Assembly: GCA_009926405.1 (NCBI GenBank)
Contig: RFOZ01000032.1
Location: 1 to 16,350, forward strand
Length of the DNA: 16,350 nt
Source of the DNA: Cytophagia bacterium
GTDB lineage: Bacteria > Bacteroidota > Bacteroidia > UBA7662
Direction of reading: 5' to 3'
In this document: positions 1 to 5,626 of the stretch, piece after piece
Layout of the letters: every line of letters starts with the position of its first letter
How positions within the stretch are numbered: position 1 is the first letter of the stretch
Notes under the pieces: generated by a model
Told to the model about the DNA's origin: nothing
The model's input: the letters and a program-made list of their open reading frames with translations, nothing else
Databases searched by the model: none
Made by a program: the position numbers and the translations under genes

Positions 1-700
1 GATCCTCGGGCTCGGCCGCCAACAAAACCTCCTCAACTTCGAGGCGCTGCACCAAATCGGCCACGGATTCGGCACCCCCCAAGCAGGGCAAGGTCGGCAA
101 ATCCGGATAGGTCGATGAGACCAGGCGGTCGACTCGATGACCGTTCAAATAGACAAAGCCGAGAATTTCGTTGGCCTTGGGGGCTCCGGGGTTTTGGTTC
201 AGTTCTTCATAAATTTGCAAGGCTACCGGGCCCGATCCCACCAGCAAGGTTTTGAATCGAATGAGTCCTGAACGCAAGCGATACGAAAGACGAGTGAGCA
301 AGACCAGCCGAACCGGAAGACCCAGGCCCAGATGCCAAGCCCAAAAAACCATAACCGATTGAAGGCTGTAGGCTTCGGAAGGAGGCTGATTTCCAATGAG
401 CACAGCAAAGGACAAGAGTATGGTTCCCACCAGCACCGCCAACAACATGCGACCGGCTTCGTTTAAGCGGGATTTCCGGTAAATATCTTGGTAGGAACCG
501 GCCAACGCATAGACCAGAACCCAGAACCAGGGCAAGGTGAGCACGCCGGTCAAGCCCTGCAATCCGTGTTCAAAACTCAATGTCCAGGTTTGCCCCGTCA
601 ACGAGGCCTGGTGATAACCAAAAAACAAAATCCAAGCGGCAACGCTGGCGAACCAATCCCCCCCTACCAGCACCAGCATATCCCAACGTCTACGGTTCAT
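1..700 (-). CDS. Polyprenyl-phosphate sugar transferase, N-terminal part (runs off window)
   Basis: About 233 codons are visible from ATG at 700; the 3' end lies beyond position 1. The protein begins MNRRRWDMLVLVGGDW and has several hydrophobic segments in its first 130 residues (WFWVLVYALAGSYQDIYRKS, then MLLAVLVGTILLSFAVLIG and MVFWAWHLGLGLPVRLVLL). A Rossmann-like stretch follows, starting KTLLVGSGPVALQIYEEL. This order, membrane N-terminus then nucleotide-binding-like domain, is that of WcaJ/EpsL-type undecaprenyl-phosphate sugar phosphotransferases, which start exopolysaccharide or O-antigen repeats by placing a sugar phosphate on the lipid carrier. The catalytic C-terminal domain is outside the window, so the sugar is unknown and the call rests on the N-terminal half. 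Its ATG overlaps the TGA of the preceding lipoprotein gene by 4 bp, indicating translational coupling in one envelope operon. The main alternative is a membrane protein sharing only this N-terminal module. Confidence 0.8.
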   Translation of the reverse strand, partial: MNRRRWDMLVLVGGDWFASVAAWILFFGYHQASLTGQTWTLSFEHGLQGLTGVLTLPWFWVLVYALAGSYQDIYRKSRLNEAGRMLLAVLVGTILLSFAVLIGNQPPSEAYSLQSVMVFWAWHLGLGLPVRLVLLTRLSYRLRSGLIRFKTLLVGSGPVALQIYEELNQNPGAPKANEILGFVYLNGHRVDRLVSSTYPDLPTLPCLGGAESVADLVQRLEVEEVLLAAEPED

Positions 701-1557
701 TGCAACAATTTGAGGTTATCCAACCAAACACGACCGGTTCCCGAAGCACCACTTTGGAACAAGGGACGAAACAAAACCCGGTAACGAGCCCCGTTCACTA
801 CCCCTAAGTAGGGGGAAAAATTGATGTATTGTTTGGACCATGCCGTGGATGGTGCTAACTCGACAATCCAAAGGGGGTCGCTGATATCCGATCCCAACTG
901 ACTCTGAAGGCCGACCTGCAAGGGGACATTGTTACGGTAATTAAGTTCCAAGAAACAGGGCTTGCCAGCGGTGAGCCCAAATTGATCAATGCTCTCCGCC
1001 ACCAAATACGGTGCGCGTTGATCGACCGCCATGTACAACGAAGAAAGGCCCTCAAAGATGGAATCGGTCCGGCTTTCGCGAAGGAGAACGGTGTCGGAAC
1101 CACTGCGGGCCCGTAGTCCAAACCCCAAATTATCAAAGTCTTCCAACCAAACATAACGCACCGAACTGCGGTACGATGTGCGGGGCCTCAGGGTATCGGT
1201 CCGGCCACGGTAGAGATCCACCACGGTATCCCAAGGTACCAAGAAGGGGTAAGCTGCACGGGTCGCCGAGATTCCGTTGAGCAAAATACCCGCATTGAAT
1301 TGCAAGCGGACCGTCCCCTCCCGAAGCAGGGGTATCGTCGCTGGGAGCGGGTAGGCTCCTTGAAGATCGCCGTCGATATAAAGCCAAACATCTTTGATGC
1401 GGGCCGAAAGCGTACCCTGGGTCTGGGGTGTACTTATGACTTGAACGGAATCTACGTAGAGGTAGGCTGGAACGCCGCGATCCTTGGTATACCAGCCGCA
1501 TCCATATAGCAGGAGCCAGGCGAGACCCCAAAGGCCTAACCCAAGACTACGACGCAT
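697..1557 (-). CDS. Uncharacterised Bacteroidota lipoprotein
   Basis: A 286-residue predicted lipoprotein. The start is placed at ATG 1557, because the frame can be extended only two codons to a TTG at 1563. The leader is MRRSLGLGLWGLAWLLLYGC, with a lipobox-like LYGC putting the lipidated cysteine at residue 20. The mature part is rich in beta-forming sequence. It contains DVWLYIDGDLQGAYPLP near residue 60 and WLEDFDNLGFGL near residue 137, and the C-terminus ends GRVWLDNLKLLQ, which resembles the last strand of a jelly-roll or carbohydrate-binding fold. From memory, similar lipoproteins occur in other Bacteroidota, but I know of no assigned function. The gene overlaps the oxidoreductase upstream by 11 bp and the sugar transferase downstream by 4 bp, so an envelope or surface-polysaccharide role is an inference from context. 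Confidence 0.8.
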   Translation of the reverse strand: MRRSLGLGLWGLAWLLLYGCGWYTKDRGVPAYLYVDSVQVISTPQTQGTLSARIKDVWLYIDGDLQGAYPLPATIPLLREGTVRLQFNAGILLNGISATRAAYPFLVPWDTVVDLYRGRTDTLRPRTSYRSSVRYVWLEDFDNLGFGLRARSGSDTVLLRESRTDSIFEGLSSLYMAVDQRAPYLVAESIDQFGLTAGKPCFLELNYRNNVPLQVGLQSQLGSDISDPLWIVELAPSTAWSKQYINFSPYLGVVNGARYRVLFRPLFQSGASGTGRVWLDNLKLLQ

Positions 1558-2548
1558 TGGCAATTTTATCCAGAATCATATGGGCCACCCGAAGGGCTTG
1601 GTACCCCTCTTCAATACCAACGGCTTCTTTGGTGTTTTGTTGGATGCAACGTCCAAAAGCATCCAACTCATCGCGGATGGCGTTACCAACAGGAGGTTCA
1701 CTGCGTTCAACAGCCATATAGCGAGGCTCCTTCCCTGGACCAAGACCGATTTCGATCCAGTTGGATCCCTGGCCGGGTTGATCCTGCAATTCAATCATTT
1801 CCAACTTTTTGTCCAAAAAATCCAACGATAAATAAGCGTTGTTTTGAAAAATGCGCATCTTGCGCATGGCCTTGAGGCTAATGCGACTAGCCGTCAGATT
1901 GGCAACGGTTCCGTTATGAAATTCGAGACGGGCGTTGGCAATATCGGGGGTGGATGAAACCACCGAAACCCCGCTGGCCTTGACATCGCGGACCTCGGAT
2001 CGGACCATGGCCAATACAAGGTCAATATCGTGGATCATCAAATCCAGAACAATGGACACATCGGTACCTCGCGGGTTGTAGGAGGCCAATCGATGGGCTT
2101 CAATGAAACGAGGCGCCAAGCCCAGAGCAGCAGCCCGGGTATAAACCGGATTGAATCGTTCGACATGGCCCACCTGAGCCTTCACACCAGCCTCTCGAGC
2201 CATGTTGAGCATTTCGAGGGCCTGCACGGGGGTACCGGCCAAAGGTTTTTCGATAAACAAATGTTTGAGACGACGCAGCGCCATCAAAGCCAATTCGTAG
2301 TGCGATAGCGTTGGTGCCACAATATCCACGGCATCCACCAAGTCCATCAAGGGCTCGGGCTGGTCATAACCTGGCACCCCAAAGACGTCGACTGCCTTGG
2401 CCAAGGCCGATGGATCCGGGTCGTAGACCCCCACAACCTTGAAACGCTCCGGCAATTCGAGCAGGCATTTGAGATGGATTTTGCCGAGGTGCCCCGCCCC
2501 TAGGAGGGCAATTCGAACGGGGGGGACCGAAAGAGGCTCAGTGTGCAT
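1547..2548 (-). CDS. Gfo/Idh/MocA-family NAD(P)-dependent oxidoreductase
   Basis: A 333-residue cytosolic dehydrogenase of the Gfo/Idh/MocA family, which oxidise or reduce a sugar hydroxyl with NAD(P). The N-terminal Rossmann domain shows IALLGAGHLGKIH (residues 13-25), with the glycine-rich GAGHLG loop, followed by the family's EKP motif at 100-102 and a conserved VGHVERFNP at 126-134. The substrate domain carries DLMIHDID around 169-176, with D169 and H173 as candidate catalytic residues. A later segment, TPDIANARLEF and VANLTASRISLKAMRKMR, recalls relatives thought to act on UDP-N-acetylhexosamines. The substrate is not determinable here, but the downstream lipoprotein and sugar transferase favour envelope polysaccharide synthesis. 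The start at ATG 2548 has a perfect TAnnTTTG element 8 nt upstream, and the gene diverges from pcm. Confidence 0.9.
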   Translation of the reverse strand: MHTEPLSVPPVRIALLGAGHLGKIHLKCLLELPERFKVVGVYDPDPSALAKAVDVFGVPGYDQPEPLMDLVDAVDIVAPTLSHYELALMALRRLKHLFIEKPLAGTPVQALEMLNMAREAGVKAQVGHVERFNPVYTRAAALGLAPRFIEAHRLASYNPRGTDVSIVLDLMIHDIDLVLAMVRSEVRDVKASGVSVVSSTPDIANARLEFHNGTVANLTASRISLKAMRKMRIFQNNAYLSLDFLDKKLEMIELQDQPGQGSNWIEIGLGPGKEPRYMAVERSEPPVGNAIRDELDAFGRCIQQNTKEAVGIEEGYQALRVAHMILDKIANAS

Positions 2549-2556
2549 GGTTGTGA

Positions 2557-2564
2557 CAAACTTA
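2557..2564 (-). promoter_or_regulatory. Candidate -7 promoter element (TAAGTTTG) for the oxidoreductase operon
   Basis: The minus strand reads TAAGTTTG, a perfect match to the Bacteroidota sigma-factor -7 consensus TAnnTTTG, 8 nt upstream of the oxidoreductase ATG. I found no good TTG/TTTG -33 element 17-23 nt further upstream. Transcription from here would give a leader of only a few nucleotides. Confidence 0.45.
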
Positions 2565-2578
2565 AAGCATGCACCCTG

Positions 2579-2586
2579 TAAATTTA
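2579..2586 (+). promoter_or_regulatory. Imperfect candidate -7 promoter element (TAAATTTA) for pcm
   Basis: TAAATTTA matches five of the six fixed positions of TAnnTTTG and ends 8 nt before the ATG at 2595. The spacing is the same as for the divergent oxidoreductase promoter, which is one reason to prefer the 2595 start. It is one mismatch away from consensus and has no clear -33 partner. Confidence 0.25.
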
Positions 2587-2594
2587 TGCCTTCT

Positions 2595-3269
2595 ATGCCC
2601 CCTCTAACCGCCCTTTCGCTACGGGATACCCCCCGTCACCAGGGTATGCGCCGGCAACTCATCGAAGAACTCCAAACCAAAGGCGTAAGGGACCCGGCTG
2701 TTCTTCAAGCCATGCTGGAGATTCCGCGTCATTTTTTTTTGGACCATGCCCTTAGCGAAATGGCTTACCAAGACAAGGCCATGCCCATTGGCGAAGGCCA
2801 AACGATTTCGCAACCTTATACCGTGGCCTTTCAGAGCAGCCTTTTGGAAGTGGCCCCCCACCTCAAAATTCTGGAAATTGGAACAGGGTCCGGTTACCAA
2901 GCCGCTGTGTTGGACCGAATGGGCGCCCGGGTTTACAGTATCGAAACCTTGAAGCCCCTGCATAAGCCAGCGCAATCATTGTTAAAACACCTGAATTGCC
3001 GCGCCAAACTCTTTGTAGGTGATGGAAGTTTGGGTCTTCCCTCCTTTGCCCCTTTTGATCGAATCCTGGTCACGGCCGCATCGCCAAGCGTTCCAATGAC
3101 CCTCCAAAATCAGCTCAAAATAGGGGGGCATCTCGTCATCCCGGTGGGGACCCTCGATGAACAAACCATGCTCAAAATTACCCGCCTGTCGGAAGGGGAA
3201 TTCAAGACGCAATCCTATCCCGGCTTTCGCTTTGTGCCCCTGACCGGAGCCGAGGGCTGGCCTCGTTAG
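2595..3269 (+). CDS. pcm: Protein-L-isoaspartate O-methyltransferase
   Basis: PIMT methylates the carboxyl of isoaspartyl residues in aged proteins using S-adenosylmethionine, so that they can return to normal aspartate. From ATG 2595 the protein has 224 residues, close to the family norm. It shows DTPRHQGMRRQLIEEL at 11-26, EGQTISQPYTVAFQ at 67-80 (the conserved GQTIS-P-V segment), the SAM-binding motif I ILEIGTGSGY at 92-101, and FDRILVTAA and GGHLVIPVG in the second half. ATG 2586, three codons upstream, is possible but overlaps the candidate promoter box; the frame is open further back to 2439 but would run into the divergent oxidoreductase. The gene is convergent with smpB, whose stop codon is 2 bp away, and no separate terminator is visible between them. 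Confidence 0.93.
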   Translation: MPPLTALSLRDTPRHQGMRRQLIEELQTKGVRDPAVLQAMLEIPRHFFLDHALSEMAYQDKAMPIGEGQTISQPYTVAFQSSLLEVAPHLKILEIGTGSGYQAAVLDRMGARVYSIETLKPLHKPAQSLLKHLNCRAKLFVGDGSLGLPSFAPFDRILVTAASPSVPMTLQNQLKIGGHLVIPVGTLDEQTMLKITRLSEGEFKTQSYPGFRFVPLTGAEGWPR

Positions 3270-3271
3270 GG

Positions 3272-3742
3272 CTATCGTTCGGTTTCGCGTTGCTGATCCC
3301 GGTCCAGATCCTTTTCTTTGAGAGCCTGTCGCTTATCATGTGCTTTTCGGCCCCTGGCCAGCCCTAATTCCAACTTGGCCCAACCTCTTTCACTAAAAAA
3401 CAAACGCAAGGGAATGAGAGCAAGACCTTTTTCGGTTATTCGATGATGAATTTTTCGGAGCTCGGCTTTGTTAAGCAATAAGACCCGGTCACGCCAAGGC
3501 TCGTGGTTTAGGTAAGAGGCCTGAGCATACTCCGCGATATGCATTTTGCGAACCAAAAGACGGGAGCCGTCAAAGACAGCATACGAATCCCCTAATCCGG
3601 CTTTGCCATCGCGAAGACTCTTGATTTCAGAACCTGTCAGAACAATCCCGGCCTCAAAGCGAAGCAAAATTTCATAATCATGCTGAGCCTTTCGGTTGAT
3701 GATTTCCGGTGTTACGGATTTGGTTTTGGGAGCAGGGCTCAT
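3272..3742 (-). CDS. smpB: SsrA-binding protein SmpB
   Basis: SmpB binds tmRNA and delivers it to stalled ribosomes in trans-translation. The 156-residue length is typical. Family hallmarks are NRKAQHDYEILLRFEAGIVL near the N-terminus, TGSEIKSLRDGKAGLGDSYA (the OB-fold core) at about 36-55, NHEPWRDRVLLLNKAELRKI in the middle, and the basic tail LARGRKAHDKRQALKEKD, which becomes helical in the ribosomal decoding centre. The start at ATG 3742 overlaps the TGA of the upstream thioesterase by 4 bp, so the two are probably translated together. The tmRNA gene itself is not in the window. Confidence 0.97.
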   Translation of the reverse strand: MSPAPKTKSVTPEIINRKAQHDYEILLRFEAGIVLTGSEIKSLRDGKAGLGDSYAVFDGSRLLVRKMHIAEYAQASYLNHEPWRDRVLLLNKAELRKIHHRITEKGLALIPLRLFFSERGWAKLELGLARGRKAHDKRQALKEKDLDRDQQRETER

Positions 3743-4140
3743 GGCGTTTCTTGGATTCGGGCAAAGTGTTCCTTGAGCAGGCCCCTATCCAAGACTTTTT
3801 GGCTGCAAGTTCCTTTGGCAAGCAAACGAAGACCGGCATAGGCCTCCCAATTGCATAACACATCGTTTTTACGACAAGACACCAGCGTTGCATGGACCTC
3901 AACCCGTTGCCCTATCAGGGCCGGCGCCTTGTGTTCAATGGTCAGCCCGTTGCCGATTCCTTCCTCGTGCTCTTCGCGTAGTTTCAAAACAAATTGTCGG
4001 CAAGCCCACTCGGCCTCCCTTGCCATGGCAAAGGTCGAGCATACCGGGTGTACTTCGACACCCCCAAAGGAGGCCGTATCCTCAGGACCAACAACAAAGG
4101 AAGTTTGGATACTTTCCCCTACCGGGATATGATTACGCAT
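3739..4140 (-). CDS. Hotdog-fold thioesterase of the fluoroacetyl-CoA thioesterase (FlK) type
   Basis: A 133-residue single hotdog-domain protein of presumed acyl-CoA thioesterase activity. HPVCSTFAMAREAEWACRQF (31-50) corresponds to the active-site helix region, and GNGLTIEHKAPALIGQRVEV (63-82) to the central strand carrying the catalytic histidine. Threonine 36, glutamate 44 and histidine 70 have the same spacing (8 and 26 residues) as the Thr42-Glu50-His76 triad of FlK. The substrate is unlikely to be fluoroacetyl-CoA; a short-chain or housekeeping acyl-CoA is more plausible, but this is not known. The start at ATG 4140 overlaps the stop of the DtxR-type regulator by 8 bp, and the stop overlaps smpB by 4 bp, giving a three-gene coupled unit with no obvious shared function. 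Confidence 0.85.
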   Translation of the reverse strand: MRNHIPVGESIQTSFVVGPEDTASFGGVEVHPVCSTFAMAREAEWACRQFVLKLREEHEEGIGNGLTIEHKAPALIGQRVEVHATLVSCRKNDVLCNWEAYAGLRLLAKGTCSQKVLDRGLLKEHFARIQETP

Positions 4141-4882
4141 GAGCCTTGTGACCGTCTGGGTTGGCCATGTTCTGACTGCTGAGCTTGATTACGACCAACA
4201 AATTTTCTGCCTGTTGATCGGCCAGCTCCAGCGTTCGTCCATCCCTCAAGCGTAGTTGCCAGGAATCCCCTGCTACGGTGCCTCGATGAATCACTTCAAA
4301 GGGTTGTCCAAAAAGCAAACCCATGGTGTTGATATCCCGCAGCAGATTCAAATCCCTGCTTTGAATTCCCGCAAAAACCAACGAAAGGTGCTGAACGCGA
4401 TCCAAGGAACCCAGGGGGACCCGATGGACCCCGACCGTTTGCCCATTCGGTCCGGGAATCGGGTTGCCGTGCGGGTCTGATGTCGGTATGCCCAAAAATT
4501 CTGAGAGCTTATCGGTTAAGAGCAGCGAACGGACATGTTCCAATTCCTCGGCGAGCTCATGAATTTCGCCGGCACCCAATCCCAGGCTACCAGCCAAAAA
4601 AGTTTCCCAGAGTCGATGGCGTCGCACCACATGGGAAGCCAACTTGTGCCCGTATGGGGTCAGCAAGGCCCCTTGATAGGGCTGGTAATCCACCAACCCC
4701 CGTTCCGAGAGCTTCAACAACATGCTGGTAACCGATGATGGTTTGGTCCGAAGCGAGGCTGCCAGGGTATTGGTCGTGACAGGATACGCTTCGTGCCCTT
4801 CGGGTAGGCCCCCGTAGTCGTACCCCGACAAACGAAAAATTGATTTGAGGTAATTCTCAGTGGAACGAGTCTGCTTGAACAT
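4133..4882 (-). CDS. DtxR/MntR-family metal-dependent transcriptional regulator
   Basis: A 249-residue regulator with three parts. The winged helix spans residues 7-80, with recognition helix around KPSSVTSMLLKLSERGLVDY. The metal-binding and dimerisation domain spans 81-170 (SHVVRRHRLWETFL, then EIHELAEELEHV). The C-terminal FeoA/SH3-like domain spans 176-232 (RDINTMGLLFGQPFEVIHRG). Metal-ligand equivalents are H89, E93, H108, E112, E115 and H116. Glutamate at 112 replaces the DtxR cysteine, as in Mn-responsive members, but position 10, usually Met or Asp, is Asn. A loop YDYGGLPEGHEAYPV lengthens the first HTH segment. ATG 4882 is chosen over a GTG at 4930, which would overlap the divergent redoxin gene. 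Iron or manganese sensing is inferred from the family; the actual metal is uncertain. Confidence 0.9.
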   Translation of the reverse strand: MFKQTRSTENYLKSIFRLSGYDYGGLPEGHEAYPVTTNTLAASLRTKPSSVTSMLLKLSERGLVDYQPYQGALLTPYGHKLASHVVRRHRLWETFLAGSLGLGAGEIHELAEELEHVRSLLLTDKLSEFLGIPTSDPHGNPIPGPNGQTVGVHRVPLGSLDRVQHLSLVFAGIQSRDLNLLRDINTMGLLFGQPFEVIHRGTVAGDSWQLRLRDGRTLELADQQAENLLVVIKLSSQNMANPDGHKAHA

Positions 4883-4885
4883 AGC

Positions 4886-4893
4886 CAAAGATA
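4886..4893 (-). promoter_or_regulatory. Candidate -7 promoter element (TATCTTTG) for the DtxR-type regulator
   Basis: The minus strand reads TATCTTTG, a perfect TAnnTTTG match, only 3 nt before the regulator's ATG at 4882. Initiation a few bases downstream would give a leaderless transcript. Its TA pair is shared with the opposite-strand element at 4892-4899. No -33 element is evident. Confidence 0.45.
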
Positions 4894-4899
4894 ATTTTG
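4892..4899 (+). promoter_or_regulatory. Candidate -7 promoter element (TAATTTTG) for the redoxin/surface-protein unit
   Basis: The plus strand reads TAATTTTG, a perfect TAnnTTTG match, 22 nt before the redoxin GTG at 4922. With the minus-strand element it forms the symmetric CAAAGATAATTTTG (4886-4899). That could be two overlapping divergent promoters, an operator for the adjacent DtxR-type regulator, or both. Confidence 0.4.
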
Positions 4900-4921
4900 G
4901 GGGCACCAATGCTGCCTGACC

Positions 4922-5608
4922 GTGAACCACTTTTCTAATTCGATTCGTCCAACCCGCGCCATCTTCCCGGGGCTCTTGGTCCTTTGGTTCCTAGGAGGAG
5001 CCTTTGCCTTGGCATCCAAAGCCCAAGCGCCCCTAACAAGCCCTTTGCGTTGGGGCGAACAAGCCCCGAACTTGCATTTGCAGGCCTCCAACGAAGGGAA
5101 AAGGTCCAAAAATCCGTTGAGGAATTCCAAAAACCCTGCCTTGTTGGTCTTGGTCTTTGGAGACATTGCTTGCCCTGCTTACCAGCTTTACCTGCCACGA
5201 ATCGTGGGGCTCAGAGAAAAAATAGCCGAACTCAAGGGCGAAATCCTTTGGATTTACCCCCACCGCTTGGATTCCAGCCTAAGCCCGTACCCAGGGGCCA
5301 AGGTTTACAAGGATTTTCTTGGGCAAAGCATGGGGGCCTATCGCATCACCCGATTGCCAACCGTTATCGTAATTCAAAAAGACTTGGATCAACCCAAAAG
5401 CCCGGCCCCTCGGTCGCGCAAAATCCGTCGAGTCCCCTGGTCTGTTCGCTATGTCGGAGCGGTTGACCAAGACCCCGAAGGAAAAATTGACTCTGGAATT
5501 CGAAAGGACCTCGTCGAAGCCTTGCTGGATTTAAGCCAAAGTCCCTATGTTCGCATCCCGGCAACCCGAACCCACGGCTGCCCCTACCCGGTACCTCCAC
5601 GACCCTAA
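4922..5608 (+). CDS. Exported thioredoxin-fold (redoxin/AhpC-TSA-like) protein
   Basis: A 228-residue protein with a signal peptide or N-terminal anchor (hydrophobic FPGLLVLWFLGGAFALA, residues 15-31, then ASKAQAP), so it should act outside the cytoplasm. The thioredoxin-like core has LLVLVFGDIACPAYQLYLPR (74-93), with Cys84 where related redoxins read NxCPY, and YRITRLPTVIVI with the cis-proline at 146. VRYVGAVDQDPEG (175-187) and a C-terminal THGCPY (Cys220) match the layout of Bacteroidota redoxins that end in a GC motif. There is no CxxC; Cys84 and Cys220 could be a peroxidatic/resolving pair. Translation starts at GTG 4922: the upstream frame has no ATG before a stop at 4892. The next gene begins 18 bp downstream on the same strand. 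Peroxide or thiol defence is inferred. Confidence 0.8.
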   Translation: MNHFSNSIRPTRAIFPGLLVLWFLGGAFALASKAQAPLTSPLRWGEQAPNLHLQASNEGKRSKNPLRNSKNPALLVLVFGDIACPAYQLYLPRIVGLREKIAELKGEILWIYPHRLDSSLSPYPGAKVYKDFLGQSMGAYRITRLPTVIVIQKDLDQPKSPAPRSRKIRRVPWSVRYVGAVDQDPEGKIDSGIRKDLVEALLDLSQSPYVRIPATRTHGCPYPVPPRP

Positions 5609-5626
5609 ACCACTCATTCCAACCGA

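Noticed and set aside
2567..2572. GCATGC palindrome in the oxidoreductase-pcm gap
   Set aside because: A six-base palindrome alone is not evidence of an operator, and it is not repeated in the other intergenic gaps.
4133..4930. Longer DtxR-type regulator starting at GTG 4930
   Set aside because: It would overlap the divergent redoxin start and its promoter box, and the 16 extra residues have no family similarity; ATG 4882 begins right at the conserved STENYL segment.
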